Below, one piece after another: positions 62,716-64,000 of a DNA stretch of 64,000 nucleotides. Below the pieces are notes generated by a model. It did no database searches, was not told the DNA's origin, and saw nothing but the letters and a program-made list of their open reading frames with translations. Position numbers and translations under genes: made by a program. The DNA is taken from assembly GCF_000350225.1 (NCBI RefSeq), contig NW_005178773.1, positions 169,629 through 233,628 on the forward strand. Direction: 5' to 3'. Every line of letters begins with the position of its first letter. Position 1 is the stretch's first letter. Source of the DNA: Chondrus crispus. Taxonomy: Eukaryota; Rhodophyta; Florideophyceae; Gigartinales; Gigartinaceae.

Positions 62716-64000
62716 GTTTCAGATCGTTTCTGAGTTTGTTTTCAAAAGCTTTCAAAAGCAATCTCAGAAACGCTCTGAAACATTCTCGTATCGGCACGGC
62801 TAACGCTGTAAACACAAGTTACATGCCCTGGGATGATTTCACAACAGGGCATGGAATTTGCGGTTATGCCTGTGATTCCAGGAACACCGATACCCCCGAT
62901 CCCCTGGGGGTCAGGCGGCCGGCGGTGACTTTATTGTGCAAGTGAGTTGTGCCCTATTGGTTACGTCTCATCGTAGGTGGGTGACTTACTTGTCTCTGTA
63001 TGGAACCACAATGCCCTGCGATGATTTGCATGGAATTTGCGTTTGCAGCGGTGGGCTGGGTTTTGTCGAACCCAGACTCTAAAGTTACGCTGTGTCCGTC
63101 GAGGGGTGAGTTACCCGCCAAGGAATACAACATTGTTGAGACTGCAGACTTGCTCTACCTCGAAGTTTGCGAGCATCCGTGTACCGTTGCTTCAGTCGGG
63201 TTTTGATATCATCAAATGGGACGCTACCCTTGGTCGTTTCAAGCAAAAACCAGCCTGTTACAGTATGTACGATGGTAACTCGATGCCCACATCCCTTGCT
63301 CAGCCCGTACAGTATTAAATTAGTTCCTTGATGGAATGTATCACATACAGTGTTATGGCCCTTGTATGTCCAGAATTTCGTCGGGCACCCTGTGGGTGTA
63401 GAGCCTATATGCAGCTGCCATCTCCTGTACAAGAATGAAGATTTTGTTCACAGAGAGTTCACATGCGTGTGAACTCTCGGTTTACATTAAATTTAGAGAA
63501 TTTGTCTTACGTACCCCTTTCTTCACCTCACTCCAGAACGACTTTCCGGTAGAGGTACACAGTGCTGGGGCTTGGCAAGTCGTAGCGTAAATTTAGTGCT
63601 TTAGTGCCCAACTTGACCACATGCAGTGCAACGCGACTTTCGTTGAGGCGCTGCGACCCCACTTTCCACAAGCCGTTGTTTGCCCCGCGGTCTGGTTGGG
63701 CGTTCACGATGTATGATCACTCCTGGGGGGCACTGTATACGCAGGCGCCCAGAGTCTGACTATTTTACCTAGTGAGATCGGCCCACGGTGACGCACATGG
63801 CCAAAGATGCGGATCGAAGATGCAATGAAGATGCTTTGCTTGTCAGGGAACGTACTCCCATCAAACTCATTTTTGTGACGCCCTCTTCACCTCCTCACCT
63901 CACTGTCACGTACTGTATTCAATCTAGCGCTCCTAAGAAATGGGGCTCATACAAAGGGGTATGTAAGGAGAACTCCAAAATAAAAGGGACACGTAAGAAA
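62716..64000 (-). repeat. Right arm of the 3.6-kb inverted repeat
   Basis: Reverse complement of 60368-61632; still matching at the last base of the window. Confidence 0.93.
63085..63432 (-). CDS. Hypothetical 115-residue protein in the right arm
   Basis: Copy of the left-arm frame at 60898-61263. It differs at its start (MYRRWQLHIG) and at two residues. Unrecognised. Confidence 0.3.
   Translation of the reverse strand: MYRRWQLHIGSTPTGCPTKFWTYKGHNTVCDTFHQGTNLILYGLSKGCGHRVTIVHTVTGWFLLETTKGSVPFDDIKTRLKQRYTDARKLRGRASLQSQQCCIPWRVTHPSTDTA

Noticed and set aside
60368-64000. Large inverted repeat as a Polinton/Maverick end or a plastid-type inverted repeat
   Set aside because: No capsid, protein-primed polymerase, integrase, rRNA or plastid gene; the unit is only 3.6 kb.

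Overview
This is eukaryotic nuclear DNA, almost certainly a repeat-rich island of a multicellular red alga such as Chondrus. That assignment is inference from memory of such genomes: short intron-poor genes between dense nests of LTR elements, tyrosine-recombinase retroelements and Mutator-like DNA transposons. No marker gene proves it, and there is no rRNA gene, CRISPR array or prokaryotic operon.

Layout. 1-572 is a near-identical copy of 46707-47278. 1662-5114 is a Mutator-like DNA transposon with 173-bp inverted ends and a perfect 9-bp target duplication; it carries a Ulp1-type cysteine protease gene and a WD40 gene fragment. 6865-21818 is a three-deep nest: Copia-A was invaded by Copia-B (9069-19470), which was invaded by Gypsy-1 (10675-15699), each with a matching 5-bp target duplication. 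22937-23773 is a host gene for a secreted protein with a DUF2135-like domain. Copia-C (24073-28983, minus strand) sits upstream of it, followed by a tyrosine-recombinase retroelement of PAT/Ngaro type (30189-34877). A composite of two related, C-rich Copia copies (35166-41994) is joined at a perfect 61-bp fold-back palindrome. An inverted solo LTR (42428-43608) was split by two abutting MITEs. 44155-44991 is the paralogue of the 22.9-kb gene. Gypsy-E (47588-56151, minus strand) holds a second Mutator-like element (47921-49641, 610-bp inverted ends, 9-bp target duplication) with pieces of a putative secreted-protein gene, and a 668-bp solo LTR (50761-51428). 57041-59143 encodes a 700-residue protein of unknown function with membrane segments near its C-terminus. 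The window ends in an inverted repeat with 1.27-kb arms (60368-61632 and 62716-64000).

How it fits together. Removing the insertions from 22.9-35.2 kb leaves about 2.6 kb that resembles 44.2-46.6 kb, so one ancestral block (secreted-protein gene plus upstream DNA) was duplicated and one copy then swelled about five-fold by insertion. Relative ages by eye from terminal repeats: Copia-A oldest (about 94% identical LTRs), Gypsy-E and Gypsy-1 about 98%, Copia-B about 99%, Copia-C and the tyrosine-recombinase element above 99%. Both Mutator-like elements carry gene pieces and no visible transposase, so both look like non-autonomous gene-capturing elements.

All identities are counts by eye. Protein-family calls come from motifs, not database searches.
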